DNA from: JBGRQA01 sp041725895
GTDB taxonomy: Bacteria > Bacteroidota > Bacteroidia > Bacteroidales > Marinifilaceae
Assembly: GCA_041725895.1 (NCBI GenBank)
Contig: JBGRQA010000036.1
Span: forward strand, 1-59,163
Length of the DNA: 59,163 nucleotides
Reading direction: 5' to 3'
Part shown: one piece after another, positions 18,719-28,092 of the stretch
Layout: every line of letters begins with the position of its first letter
Position numbering within the stretch: the stretch's first letter is position 1
The notes under the pieces: model-generated
Seen by the model: the letters and a program-made list of their open reading frames with translations, nothing else
Database searches by the model: none
Told to the model about the DNA's origin: nothing
Translations under genes and position numbers: made by a program

Positions 18719-19438
18719 TTAAAAATTGATACCAACAATAAGATTTGCGGTTTCGGCTTCAGGATTTATGGCTACTGTTCCCCAGATTGGAAATTGTAAG
18801 TTTTCATTTATTCTGAGTTGTTTGGTGGCTGTTAGGCCCATGTTTACAATGTTGGTATTTTCACTGTAGGTGCTGTTTTCAAAAACATTGGCTCCCATAA
18901 AGAAACGAACAGCAGTATTACCTATTGCAATTGGGTAAGCCAACTCCAGGTAGGAGGAGTAGTTTTGATTGCCATGTTCGTCCAAATCTCTGCCCCAGAG
19001 TAAGGTGCTCCAGCCAATTGACAGGGGAAATTTTGGCCCGAAGGAGTAGTTGATGCTCGCATCCAGAAGATGATTTGTGGATTTTCTGTCGAAATCAAAA
19101 TAGTCGTATTGGTCGATTGAGCTTCGATCCCTGGATGCATACAGATCCCAAAGGGAAACGGATAGTCGATCAGATATTCTGTAATCCATGTGGAAATCAA
19201 ATTCCGAATATTCATTGTCAAATGCATATCCACCCCAGGCTCCAAAACTAAAATTCTGAGTTCTTACTACCAGGTCGGCTTCATAATTTATTGAATTACT
19301 CACCATAATGCCTCTCCAGTAATGGCGTGTGGTAATGCTTGAATTTAAATCAACTTTGGCCTGAGACATTCCCAGGTTTACGTTGAAGATGGAAATGATG
19401 CTTAACAGGAAGGAGAATACAATTTTGTGATTTTGCAT
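18719..19438 (-). CDS. Outer-membrane beta-barrel protein, TorF-like
   Basis: A 239-residue protein with a cleavable signal peptide (cut likely after GMSQA at about 27) and an even series of amphipathic beta-strands ending in NLIVGINF, an outer-membrane barrel end. The RHYWRGIMVSNS segment after the signal resembles the TorF-type putative porins (YVFRGI pattern). The function is unknown. It follows the MerTP fusion on the same strand after 46 bases, so the two are probably cotranscribed and the barrel may serve passage of the same metal or thiol species. Confidence 0.75.
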   Translation of the reverse strand: MQNHKIVFSFLLSIISIFNVNLGMSQAKVDLNSSITTRHYWRGIMVSNSINYEADLVVRTQNFSFGAWGGYAFDNEYSEFDFHMDYRISDRLSVSLWDLYASRDRSSIDQYDYFDFDRKSTNHLLDASINYSFGPKFPLSIGWSTLLWGRDLDEHGNQNYSSYLELAYPIAIGNTAVRFFMGANVFENSTYSENTNIVNMGLTATKQLRINENLQFPIWGTVAINPEAETANLIVGINF

Positions 19439-19484
19439 TTTCTGTAATCTATTTAAGTATTGAAATATTTATTTTAAGAGCTGA

Positions 19485-20252
19485 TTATTGAACGAGAGTG
19501 GCATTGTAACCGGTAGCATCCAATGTTTTCTCGATTTGTTCCAGGCTAATTTCTTTTTGATTGTATTTAATGCCTACCATTTTTTTGTCAAAGCTGAGCC
19601 TGAAGAGTTTAATCCCTTCTGCCTTTAGTAGTGCAGCTCTAATGGGTTTTATGCAACAGGCCGAGGTCAATCCCTCAATGCTGAAGTAGGCCGTACGCAA
19701 ATTATTAGCAGCCAGGCAACAGCTTTTCTCCCTGGTGTCTGTTAAGGGTTCGAATCCATTCACTGTTTTACCGTTTTTCGAATTGTAATTCGCTGTAGTA
19801 CATGAACCACAGTTTTTTTGGGGGGCAATTTTGGGGCTCGATTCACAACTCCCTCCCGAACAATTGGTTGTATTCTCCGTTGCTGGCATATCCGGTGCAG
19901 AGGAGTTCATGTTGAAAGTAAGCACCAGCATTATCAGGGTGAAAGCAGTTACCAACCAAAGAAAACGTTTTGAGCCCTTGTTGGAGGATTTTGCATTTCC
20001 CTTATTGGTCTCCGTATTGCAGCAGCTGTTGGCTTTTTTGAAGTAAAGGCGGTAGAATCCAATCAGCAGAGACAATAATGCAATGCCAATCAGAAAGGGT
20101 TGAAATGATTTTAGGAATTGTAACTGGCTGGCACCTATCCCTACGGATGCTAATATTCCTGCCGCAATGGGCGCTCCACAGCAGGTAATGTTTCCAAGAA
20201 CGGCCAGTACCGCCGCTCCGGCTCCCGTCAAAGTTGATTTCTCACGTTTCAT
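19485..20252 (-). CDS. MerT-like transporter fused to an HMA domain (MerTP)
   Basis: A 255-residue membrane protein. The N-terminal part has MerT-like helices with the vicinal Cys24-Cys25 pair in GNITCCGAPIAAG. A middle linker is very Cys-rich (NCSGGSCES, NCGSCTT, KSCCLAANN). The C-terminal 70 residues are HMA-like, with the CC pair in GLTSACCIKPIRAAL. MerT moves Hg(II) across the inner membrane and MerP carries it. Fused forms are common in Bacteroidota and are not always linked to mercuric reductase, which is absent here. The ligand may be another soft metal. The barrel protein lies downstream. Confidence 0.88.
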   Translation of the reverse strand: MKREKSTLTGAGAAVLAVLGNITCCGAPIAAGILASVGIGASQLQFLKSFQPFLIGIALLSLLIGFYRLYFKKANSCCNTETNKGNAKSSNKGSKRFLWLVTAFTLIMLVLTFNMNSSAPDMPATENTTNCSGGSCESSPKIAPQKNCGSCTTANYNSKNGKTVNGFEPLTDTREKSCCLAANNLRTAYFSIEGLTSACCIKPIRAALLKAEGIKLFRLSFDKKMVGIKYNQKEISLEQIEKTLDATGYNATLVQ

Positions 20253-20513
20253 AGACTTATCTTTTATCGTTTTACTAAAAATGTATAGATAAGTCGTAGT
20301 AAAGGGGGGAAAGATGCAGTTTCCCCGGAAAAAGTTTTTAATAAATTTTTCCTTGCGATATTTTGACTTGATTTTAATGCTGAAATGGTAAGTCCTTCAA
20401 GTACTACTTTCCCGCGGGAAAATTACCGAAAAAGCCCAAAGTTTCTCGTCCCCTGGCTGGTGGTAGGAAGCCCCAAAAACCGGAGAAGGAATAGGTCTAT
20501 TGTAGCTTTTTTC

Positions 20514-20546
20514 ACCCCCGACAGGGTTCGAACCCCTGTCGGGGGT
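20514..20546. repeat. REP palindrome, possible terminator
   Basis: ACCCCCGACAGGGTT and its complement around a short centre, followed on the plus strand by five T residues. It is the same family as the RAYT-flanking REPs and sits in the 455-base spacer between the divergent MerTP and reductase genes. The rest of that spacer shows no gene. Confidence 0.85.
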
Positions 20547-20707
20547 TTTTGTTCAATTAATGCCAGTTTACTCCTACAGAAAACCGATCCCATTGGGCGG
20601 GAAGTCAATTGCTTTGTGGAAAATCAATAAAATCTCAGTATCTTAAGGTAAGTGCAATTGCTTAAAAACAGGCAACATATTTATTTGACCTTGAAGATTG
20701 ACAGGAA

Positions 20708-21781
20708 ATGATGGAAGAACAGTTTTACACCCTAAAGATCGTAGGAATCGAAAAGCCCATCAAAAAGGCTACCACCCTGTGTTTGGAAATCCCGGAGGAG
20801 TTGAAAAATGAATTTGATTTTCTTCCGGGCCAGCACCTGAATTTTCGGTTCATTATCGATGGGAAGGAGGAGCGAAGGCAGTATTCGCTGCACAACTCTC
20901 CTTATGAAAAAGGGGAGTATCAGGTGACCGTGAAAATTCATCACCAGGGAGTGGTCTCCAACTACATTGCCGGGCAGTTAGAGGTGGGGGACACGGTGGA
21001 GGTGATGAAGCCAATGGGTGACTTTGTGGTTCGCCCCTCGAAGGATGCCGATAAAAACTACTATCTATTTGCCGCCGGAAGTGGGATCACACCGATCTTT
21101 TCCATGGTCAAATCCATTCTCCAGGCAGAGCCGCTCAGCCGGGTATATTTGCTTTACGGCAACCGGAACGAAGCAGATATTCTGTTTTACGATGAACTAT
21201 CCCAATGGCAGGTAACATACCCCGATCACTTAAAAATTACCCATACCCTTTCCACCCGATTTCTGGACCTTTCGACTTCCCCTTGGAAAGGCAAAAGAGG
21301 AAGGATTGATGAGGATCTGGTAGAGGAATTCCTGACTGAAGATCCCTTTGTGGTGGAAAAAAGCGAATTCTACATCTGCGGCCCCAACGAGATGAATCAG
21401 AATGTGCGAAACCTTCTTCACGAAATGGGTATTCCCGATAAACTGATCCACTTTGAGTACTTCTCTGCCGGTTCTGTGGAGTACGACGAATCCCTCACAT
21501 CGGAGGAGAATGCAGAGGTTTGCGCCACCATTCGAAATCAAGATTACCTGGTTCGCTTGAAGCAGGAGGAAACCATTCTGCAGGGCTTGAAACGAACAGG
21601 TGCGCCCGTGCCTTTCTCCTGTCAGAACGGAATCTGCGGCACCTGCAAAGCCCGCTTGCTGGAAGGGGAGGTAAAGATGAGATCCTCCATGGCCCTGCGT
21701 GCCGAAGAAATCGAAGACAAAGCCATCCTAACCTGTCAATCCCTGGCGCAAACGCCCCATGTGAAAATTGAGTTTGAATGA
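20708..21781 (+). CDS. FAD/[2Fe-2S] ferredoxin-NAD(P)H reductase, PaaE/Hcr-like
   Basis: A 357-residue electron-transfer flavoprotein. An N-terminal FAD domain carries RQYSLHNSP at 57-65, followed by an NAD(P) domain (YLFAAGSGITPIFSMVKSIL, FYICGPNEMN). A C-terminal plant-type [2Fe-2S] domain has Cys305, Cys310, Cys313 and Cys343 (CQNGICGTC...C). This order is that of PaaE, Hcr and related reductases that feed oxygenases or reductases. No paa oxygenase genes or hcp are nearby, so the partner is unknown. A second ATG one codon downstream is equally possible. Confidence 0.9.
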   Translation: MMEEQFYTLKIVGIEKPIKKATTLCLEIPEELKNEFDFLPGQHLNFRFIIDGKEERRQYSLHNSPYEKGEYQVTVKIHHQGVVSNYIAGQLEVGDTVEVMKPMGDFVVRPSKDADKNYYLFAAGSGITPIFSMVKSILQAEPLSRVYLLYGNRNEADILFYDELSQWQVTYPDHLKITHTLSTRFLDLSTSPWKGKRGRIDEDLVEEFLTEDPFVVEKSEFYICGPNEMNQNVRNLLHEMGIPDKLIHFEYFSAGSVEYDESLTSEENAEVCATIRNQDYLVRLKQEETILQGLKRTGAPVPFSCQNGICGTCKARLLEGEVKMRSSMALRAEEIEDKAILTCQSLAQTPHVKIEFE

Positions 21782-21994
21782 GAAAGCTTGATCCTTGTGT
21801 TATTTTGTTGATCCATTTCCTACAAGCAACCCCAAACAATATCTACCATATGCATAGTGGCAAAAACTTAGGAGGATGAAGGGGTGAGGCCCAACAGAAC
21901 CTAAGTAAATCGAGCTTAGGTGTAGACTATTAGGGGTTTCGGAATTTCAAAGTAACTTAATGTACCCTTATTTGTCCCCCATAAAAATATTTAC

Positions 21995-22162
21995 TTTAAC
22001 GGTAAATTGTATGAGTAGTGGCAGATTATTCGCTAGCGCTCATGAGCTCACTCCGTTCGATTGCGTGGTACTTTCCTGTCAAACCGCTAAGTAGTTTGAG
22101 CGGGTTACAAACCTTGATATTTTGCACTTTCCCTGCCATTACTTATACAAAATGTTAGCAGC
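21995..22162 (-). other. attC-like imperfect palindrome after the Avs-like gene
   Basis: Arms at 21995-22023 (TTTAAC, then TTGTATGAGTAGTGGCAG) and 22133-22162 (CTGCCATTACTTATACAA, then GTTAGCAGC) are imperfect inverted repeats about 110 bases apart, with a smaller inner hairpin (AACCGCT with AGCGGGTT). Read on the strand of the neighbouring gene, it begins GCTGCTAAC and ends CGTTAAAG, roughly the RYYYAAC ... GTTRRRY layout of integron attC sites. The outer end cores match the attC consensus only partly. The spacer 21782-21994 shows nothing else. Confidence 0.5.
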
Positions 22163-22181
22163 TGGTGTTTGTGTTCTTTAT

Positions 22182-25100
22182 TTATAAAACACTCTCTCTC
22201 AGCAAATAACCTTGGATGGAACCGCGTTCAATCATGAAATCAAGTATTGGAATTATCTTATTTTTTAACCTTATTTCCTTTTTGATTTTCTCCTTGTTAA
22301 TGTATATGAATTTTCTTGTAAACTTTTCTAAATAGTATAATGTATTTGATTCTAAATCTCCAAGTTCCAGTGATTTATTGTTTGATGTTATAGTGTAAAT
22401 CCAATCAATACCATCTTCTTTGAAATTACCTCCTATTGTATTTACTACTCTTGCTACAGAATATAATACAGATGGAATATTACCCAAATCTCTAGATGCA
22501 TTTACAAAAAGAGATAAACTATCCCTTTTTAAACTATGCCATTCTTCAATACCCTCAGGCCACCACCTCCACGCTAATAAATAATTTATTAAAACCTCTT
22601 TCAAATAGTAATTTCGAGGATTAGTACATACAGCTTTTATTTTAGGATAAAGATAATTCCAAACTTGCCAGAATTGCTCATAGCTGTTCTGATTATCCTC
22701 AGCTGCGACTAATTCAGAGATAAACGATACTGCTTCTTCCGTTGGGTAAAATTCAACTATAAATGGATTAAGAAATTCTTCTATTTCCGTTATTTCTCGT
22801 TTCAAAATAAAATAGGCAAATCTTCTGAAAATGTGAATACGTAATAAGTATATGTGGGAGTCATCTCCAGATTCTTCTTTGTAGCTTCTTCTATCTTTTA
22901 ATAGCTGTGAAGCTATCATGGGCAAGGACTTTCTGAGAATATCTAAATGGATACTATTATTTGTATTTGAAGGAATTAACTGATAAATTATTTCATAATC
23001 ATGGATGTCAAATGAATCAATGTGATTAATGTCAAATGATATTTCTTCTAAAGTAAAATCATTAGTTATTTTATCTAGTTCTTCAAATATTGAACTTTTA
23101 GGAATTCTTCCCCAATTTCCCTTTTCTTTCCTTTTTTCTTCAATAATTGCTTTATACAAGGGCTTGAGTTTTATGTAGCCAAACAATATTGATTGAGCAT
23201 CTTTATGATTATGTTCCCATAGTTTTGATTCGTGAATTGACTCAATAGCGTAATCACATACTCTCTTGTACTGACCAATAGACATTTCATCTAGTAAAGT
23301 CAGAATCATTATTAATAAAAAACTCTCCTTTTCATCGGGATATTCGTTAATTAATGAGGGAATAGCACGTACCGAGGCTTCAACTCCGTCACTTATTTGA
23401 TAGTCGTAATCGTCCGTGAAAAGGCGAGAAACATTTGAAATAATTATGTCTTTGCAAAATGTTATGTCATCTTTTGTAAGTTTGTCTTTGTGTTCAATCA
23501 TTAATTTAGAACAGGCAAATCCAGGTATGGAATAATCAAATATTCCATTTGCGCTCCTTCCTGATTTTAGCTCTTTAACAAGTTGTTTAGTTTCAGATAG
23601 TGCAAGAAGAAGATTGTTGTTGTATTCTTCGTGTTTTTGAGTCTTATTTTCACTTCTCCTTCCAATCAAAAAATCAGACCATGTTCTTAAAGACGAATAT
23701 TTAAAGGTTTCTTGAACATGTTCAAGGGCTTGGTCGCTCTGCTTTTTTAGTTCAGGCGAAAGTTCCTTGGGGCTAAACTTAACAAGAAGATTATTGTCAT
23801 CTTGCTTCGAGATTTTGGGTGTTAGATTTCGTCTATCCATTCTTGCCAATAATATACCCCAAGATTTTTCTCCTGATTCGTCTTTTAATAGATTAGTAGA
23901 TTTATGGAAGTCAATAATTTCATACAGTCTTTCAATGAATTCAGAGTTCTGCTCTTCTGTGAACTCATTCACACCAAAAAATTGATAATTTAGAAAGACC
24001 GATTCTAAGTTTGAACTTCTATGCTTGTCCTCGCATGTTTTTATTCTTTCATCCGTATATAAAGTATCCTTCAACCTATCTAATCCATACCCTATGGAAT
24101 AATTCGTTTTTGCATGAAATTCATTTGAGCACCTGATTGAATCCATGTGAAAGAACTCAATTGTTTTAGATAGTGTCAAAGCAATATTATAGAATTTGTT
24201 TGGATGAGCTAAAACTATACTGCATACAATAGCTGATAATGATGCAGACTCTGATTGTTTTAAAATTTTAATTAGTATTTGCTCAAGCACTTCTGATTTT
24301 AAAATTTTAGAGAATTCTAAAAGAGTCTTTTCTAAAGCCATGTGGATAGATTGCAACAAATAAGGTACAACAGGGCTACCACCTCCTCGGTACATACTCC
24401 AAATTGCCCAACTTAAATATTGTCTTATTTCTTTGTCTTGAAGGTATAATGTGATTTCTATTACATCCTCTTTACCATAGTCGGATTGGCTATATTTTTT
24501 AACAGACTTATTTGTAAAATCAATTATAAAATCGAGTGTTTCATGGAAAGCTATTTGTAATAACCATTTTATTGGCGTTTGGTTAGCACTTGCAGGAAAG
24601 TAATCATGTCTATATTCATCTGCTAAACCATATTTACTTTCCATACTATGTCTGTCATAACTAAAGCCAAAGTCATCATCTTTCACTTCTCGTTTTTGCC
24701 AAAACAAGTTGCACAACTGAATAACGTGCTTAGGAAGGGTGTTAATTAAAACTGTTGCGATGTATGGTTTCTCCAATATTTTTGAACAAAGCCCTTCATA
24801 TGGGTCATTGTGCATTGTCCATTTATTAGTTATAACTTTATTAAAGATGTCTATTAATTCAGGCTTTATTTCATTGGTTGCATTAAAAACTACAGTTAAT
24901 ATATTTTCTTCTGCATCGTCATGAACGTAAAAATCTTTCTCAGTTTCAGTTTTTTGTATTACACTCAAAGCTAATAAACCAGAATATCGTGTCGTTGCAC
25001 CTTTTTTAGAAAAGTTGCACCATTCTGTCAATAGTGGTAAAACTAGATTAAGGTTATTATCGAAAAATTCGGACTTGTATTTAAAAATAAGCGCAATTAC

Positions 25101-26900
25101 CTCTTGCCAGCCTTTTCCTTTAGGTTTAATTACATCAATGTTCTCAAAGCCAGAAATGTCGGTACAAGCTATTCTCAATAGAAACAAAATCCTTTTTAAT
25201 ATTTGGAAATCATCAGCTATAATATCACTCTCAAAAAATTTAAAGAATGATTCAGAATACTCGGATAGCAACACTGAGATTAGTAACTCATCTTTCCAAA
25301 ATTGGATAATTGCAGTATTTTTAAATGCTTCTTGAATGAAGCTTTCTATTTCTTTGCTATTATCAGAAAGTTGCTCAGACAACCACAATCGAAATGCTCT
25401 CCTTTTTGGTAAAGAGTTACCCAATTCTTCAAAGAATTGTTTTGTATATGAGTAATTAGCATAACTACGTGAAACAATTTTATTTAAAGTCCATTCTTCA
25501 TAAATATCATGTGTTATGAAATATCCATCATGCGTGTCATCATATCCTAAAATTTCATCTTGTTTTAATTGGAATAATGCGGCTTGAGGTAAAGCTTCAG
25601 CCTTGATATAAAAACGACCCGTTTCACATCTTTTTTCTGCGATACTTATTATGCACCTTTCTCGTTCAATATGTAGATTATCTTTTTGAACAAGATTATT
25701 CTGAATTCTCTTTTTCCACAGTAAATCAATGAAGCTTCTAAAATCACCTTTTTTGTCAATATTAGGATAGAACTGAATATATTCACTCAGATAAAAAAGG
25801 TTTCGCAGTCTTTCTGAAAATTTATGATTTTCAGGTAGCGTGAAATCAAATTCTTTTGATAATGTTTTTAATACATCAATACCAATTAAAGGAATGTCAT
25901 TTACAATATATGACAATTGGTAATTCTCTTTAATGTGAAATGTCAGGTCATTAAGATAAGAATAGCGGGTTGTAAAAACAATACTCCATCCCGACTCTTT
26001 AAGCTTTTGTATTAATACATTTAATATATCATTATTAGTTATTTCGGCTAGTTTTTCAGCAGAATCAATTACGAATATTTTTGTTGGTTCATTTTGATAT
26101 GTAGTAATAAATTGTGCAAAAGAGAACTTGTGGTCAAACTGAAATAAATCATTTACATGATTGGCATTGAGTTCAGTTGCTTTAAAAATACAGATGGGAA
26201 TCTTTTTGTAATTAAGATTATAAAACTCCTTGAAAATTGCTGTTTTCCCACAACCACCTTCTCCTGATATTATTATGTTTTCTCCTTTTTGAGAAGCTTC
26301 AGAAATCCCTTCAATAAGTTTACAACGGTCAATTTTTATCTGTTTTTCACCGAAAGGTATTTCTGTTTGAATTGCTTGAAGTATATTTTCGTTATGACTG
26401 ATAACTTCATCAAGTAAATCTCCTTCGTTTGGTTCAAGACTAAAAAATAAGTCTTGTATATATTTATTTTCAGGCAAAGAAAGTTGAAGCTCGAAATGAC
26501 TTGGTACTCGCCAAGCAATGTCAACTTTCAACTTTTTAGCTTCTGTTTCTATATCAATTTGGTATTGTGGTTTCTTTTGCCCCTCTTTTTTGCTCTCCGA
26601 AAACTCCTTGTTTAGATAGAACATAATCGTATCTAATTTGGGGTTTTCCCTTTTAGCTTTTTTAATTGATGTTATTAACTCTGATTTTTTTCCTGAAACA
26701 GGAACTGTGTAATACTTTGCTTGAAATCCATAGATTTTCCCATCTTTTTCTAATGGCTCTGTCTCAATTCCTGTTTGATTTTTGTATCGGAATAATCCAA
26801 TTCTATTATTCAACTCAGCACAAAAAAGCAAATAAGACATTTCTTCAAATGCCCATTGTTCTCGTTTATCATATTTTAAATCAAAAATATTCCAGTTCAT
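22182..26900 (-). CDS. Avs-like antiphage protein: PD-(D/E)xK nuclease plus STAND ATPase
   Basis: A 1572-residue protein with three parts. The N-terminal ~150 residues carry a Mrr/Cap4-like nuclease signature: GIETEPLEKDGKIYGFQAKYY with acidic residues 46/48 and Gln60-x-Lys62. A P-loop ATPase follows, with Walker A GEGGCGKT at 213-220, Walker B KIFVIDSAEKL at 274-284 and TTR at 310-312. About 1100 helical repeat-like residues follow and probably sense a target. This architecture is that of AVAST (Avs) defence proteins, closest in layout to the Mrr-bearing Avs4 type, which recognise phage proteins and then cut DNA. The gene is markedly more AT-rich than its neighbours, is a lone gene, and is framed by attC-like motifs, all of which point to horizontal gain. 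The frame is intact. Confidence 0.8.
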   Translation of the reverse strand: MNWNIFDLKYDKREQWAFEEMSYLLFCAELNNRIGLFRYKNQTGIETEPLEKDGKIYGFQAKYYTVPVSGKKSELITSIKKAKRENPKLDTIMFYLNKEFSESKKEGQKKPQYQIDIETEAKKLKVDIAWRVPSHFELQLSLPENKYIQDLFFSLEPNEGDLLDEVISHNENILQAIQTEIPFGEKQIKIDRCKLIEGISEASQKGENIIISGEGGCGKTAIFKEFYNLNYKKIPICIFKATELNANHVNDLFQFDHKFSFAQFITTYQNEPTKIFVIDSAEKLAEITNNDILNVLIQKLKESGWSIVFTTRYSYLNDLTFHIKENYQLSYIVNDIPLIGIDVLKTLSKEFDFTLPENHKFSERLRNLFYLSEYIQFYPNIDKKGDFRSFIDLLWKKRIQNNLVQKDNLHIERERCIISIAEKRCETGRFYIKAEALPQAALFQLKQDEILGYDDTHDGYFITHDIYEEWTLNKIVSRSYANYSYTKQFFEELGNSLPKRRAFRLWLSEQLSDNSKEIESFIQEAFKNTAIIQFWKDELLISVLLSEYSESFFKFFESDIIADDFQILKRILFLLRIACTDISGFENIDVIKPKGKGWQEVIALIFKYKSEFFDNNLNLVLPLLTEWCNFSKKGATTRYSGLLALSVIQKTETEKDFYVHDDAEENILTVVFNATNEIKPELIDIFNKVITNKWTMHNDPYEGLCSKILEKPYIATVLINTLPKHVIQLCNLFWQKREVKDDDFGFSYDRHSMESKYGLADEYRHDYFPASANQTPIKWLLQIAFHETLDFIIDFTNKSVKKYSQSDYGKEDVIEITLYLQDKEIRQYLSWAIWSMYRGGGSPVVPYLLQSIHMALEKTLLEFSKILKSEVLEQILIKILKQSESASLSAIVCSIVLAHPNKFYNIALTLSKTIEFFHMDSIRCSNEFHAKTNYSIGYGLDRLKDTLYTDERIKTCEDKHRSSNLESVFLNYQFFGVNEFTEEQNSEFIERLYEIIDFHKSTNLLKDESGEKSWGILLARMDRRNLTPKISKQDDNNLLVKFSPKELSPELKKQSDQALEHVQETFKYSSLRTWSDFLIGRRSENKTQKHEEYNNNLLLALSETKQLVKELKSGRSANGIFDYSIPGFACSKLMIEHKDKLTKDDITFCKDIIISNVSRLFTDDYDYQISDGVEASVRAIPSLINEYPDEKESFLLIMILTLLDEMSIGQYKRVCDYAIESIHESKLWEHNHKDAQSILFGYIKLKPLYKAIIEEKRKEKGNWGRIPKSSIFEELDKITNDFTLEEISFDINHIDSFDIHDYEIIYQLIPSNTNNSIHLDILRKSLPMIASQLLKDRRSYKEESGDDSHIYLLRIHIFRRFAYFILKREITEIEEFLNPFIVEFYPTEEAVSFISELVAAEDNQNSYEQFWQVWNYLYPKIKAVCTNPRNYYLKEVLINYLLAWRWWPEGIEEWHSLKRDSLSLFVNASRDLGNIPSVLYSVARVVNTIGGNFKEDGIDWIYTITSNNKSLELGDLESNTLYYLEKFTRKFIYINKEKIKKEIRLKNKIIPILDFMIERGSIQGYLLRESVL

Positions 26901-26948
26901 TTATCAGGGTCTAAAGATTTTATTTAGAATGTTGGTTTCTCTGTTTTA

Positions 26949-26971
26949 CACTTGCTGCTAACATTTGTGTA
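26949..26971 (-). other. attC-core-like motif before the Avs-like gene
   Basis: GCTGCTAAC at 26954-26962 is the exact inverted copy of GTTAGCAGC at 22154-22162 on the other side of the gene. With flanks the two match over about 23 bases with a few differences. It lies 54 bases upstream of the start codon. No clear second arm was found on the outer side. Confidence 0.5.
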
Positions 26972-27418
26972 TATTTACCAATTACATTTATTCCTCCTAT
27001 CAGACGATAAAGCTACATAATACACGCCTATATGGTATGTATTGTGTGCCTTATGATTTTGTGATCATAAAGTCTTATTAAAAGTATAAAGAAGTTATTC
27101 GTCTAAGCTAATACCAAAATAAAAATTCAAAATGTTTTCAAAATATAGAATTAGTCTAGATAGTACTGGTGCTTAATAGATACAATACATATATCTTCAG
27201 TATTTAGCAATCTTTTGATGTTTGCAATGTTCACATATTCATATTTAAAGCCCGAAAGTGGTATACATAGATAGAACGAATCTAGTTTAAGCTTGTTCCC
27301 CCTGTTTTCGGGGCTTTGCTTAAGAAAAAGTGTTTCGGTCTGGTGCGAAATCAATGTATTGAGAGGGCAGTCCTAAAATGAATACCTGTTTAAGAGGGAT
27401 TTGTTGGTGGGCTCTACA
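26972..27418. other. Spacer without gene
   Basis: An AT-rich stretch upstream of the Avs-like gene. A 67-codon minus-strand frame here has no recognisable features, and nothing else is seen. Confidence 0.45.
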
Positions 27419-27481
27419 CCCTGTCAGGTTTTTCCCACCTGCCCCGAGGGTGTAGGCCTGCAGGCTGGAAACCTGACAGGG
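27419..27481. repeat. Expanded REP-like inverted repeat
   Basis: Perfect 13-base inverted arms CCCTGTCAGGTTT and AAACCTGACAGGG, as in the REP family, but with a 37-base GC-rich centre in place of the usual few bases. Confidence 0.7.
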
Positions 27482-27566
27482 TTGAGATACCGGATAGTTC
27501 GTTACAATAAATTGACCAATTGGCATAGACCTGAACCATCTCCTTTCCGGGGGGATGCGATCCATC

Positions 27567-27738
27567 CGGAATCCGATGGAAACTTTTTCCGCCTGCGGGA
27601 TCACCTGTTGGAAGTATTTCAACAGAACCAATTGCTAAACGCGCTCAAATCAAACTCATTCACTCTCCTGATTCCTGTAGGGATACTCATTTCCGGCAAT
27701 GGCCAAACCCTAGGGGAAATAGGAAGCCTTAACTTCCG
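27567..27738. repeat. Dispersed intergenic repeat, copy A
   Basis: This stretch shares a colinear diverged sequence with 36690-36863. Shared landmarks are GGAATCCGATG, TGGGATCAC-like, ACCAATTGC, CGATTCCTGT-like and GACTTCCG-like blocks. It is not coding. It may be a relic of a mobile or structured element. Confidence 0.6.
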
Positions 27739-27922
27739 CCTTGAATTTACCTGTCACACCGCGGGGTGGGATGGATGAAAAATTATGATATTTCTGGAGT
27801 TGTAAACGGCTTGTAAGACGCAATGATTCAAGGGTGGTAGTATCTGTGTTTTTACTCGTAGTAATATTTTGTTAAAGAAAAGTTATGCTGTATTAATATA
27901 ATTGTATAAATTTGCTTGTGAA

Positions 27923-28092
27923 TTATGGTTCCTATTGTTCCAAAGGGGAGAATGGGATGAAAAGGGAATCCGGTGCGAATCCGGAGCTGTCCCCGCAGCT
28001 GTAAGCCTTATAAAGCTTTAACCCCTCAGATGATCACTGACCATTAGGTTGGGAAGATCGGTTAAAGTAAGGTGAGCCAGAAGACCTGCCAT
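27923..28092 (+). promoter_or_regulatory. Cobalamin (AdoCbl) riboswitch
   Basis: It has the canonical conserved blocks in order: AAAGGGAATCCGGTGCGAATC, then GGAGCTGTCCCCGCAGCTGTAAGCC (B12 box region beginning at about 27982), and near the 3' end GCCAGAAGACCTGCC at about 28075-28090. The orientation is plus. The next plus-strand gene is the BtuG-like lipoprotein 844 bases downstream. No btuB receptor gene, the usual first target in Bacteroidota, is present between them. Confidence 0.95.

Noticed and set aside
27401..27778. A 125-codon plus-strand frame
   Set aside because: It crosses the expanded REP and the dispersed repeat, and the related copy at 36690 does not keep the frame open.
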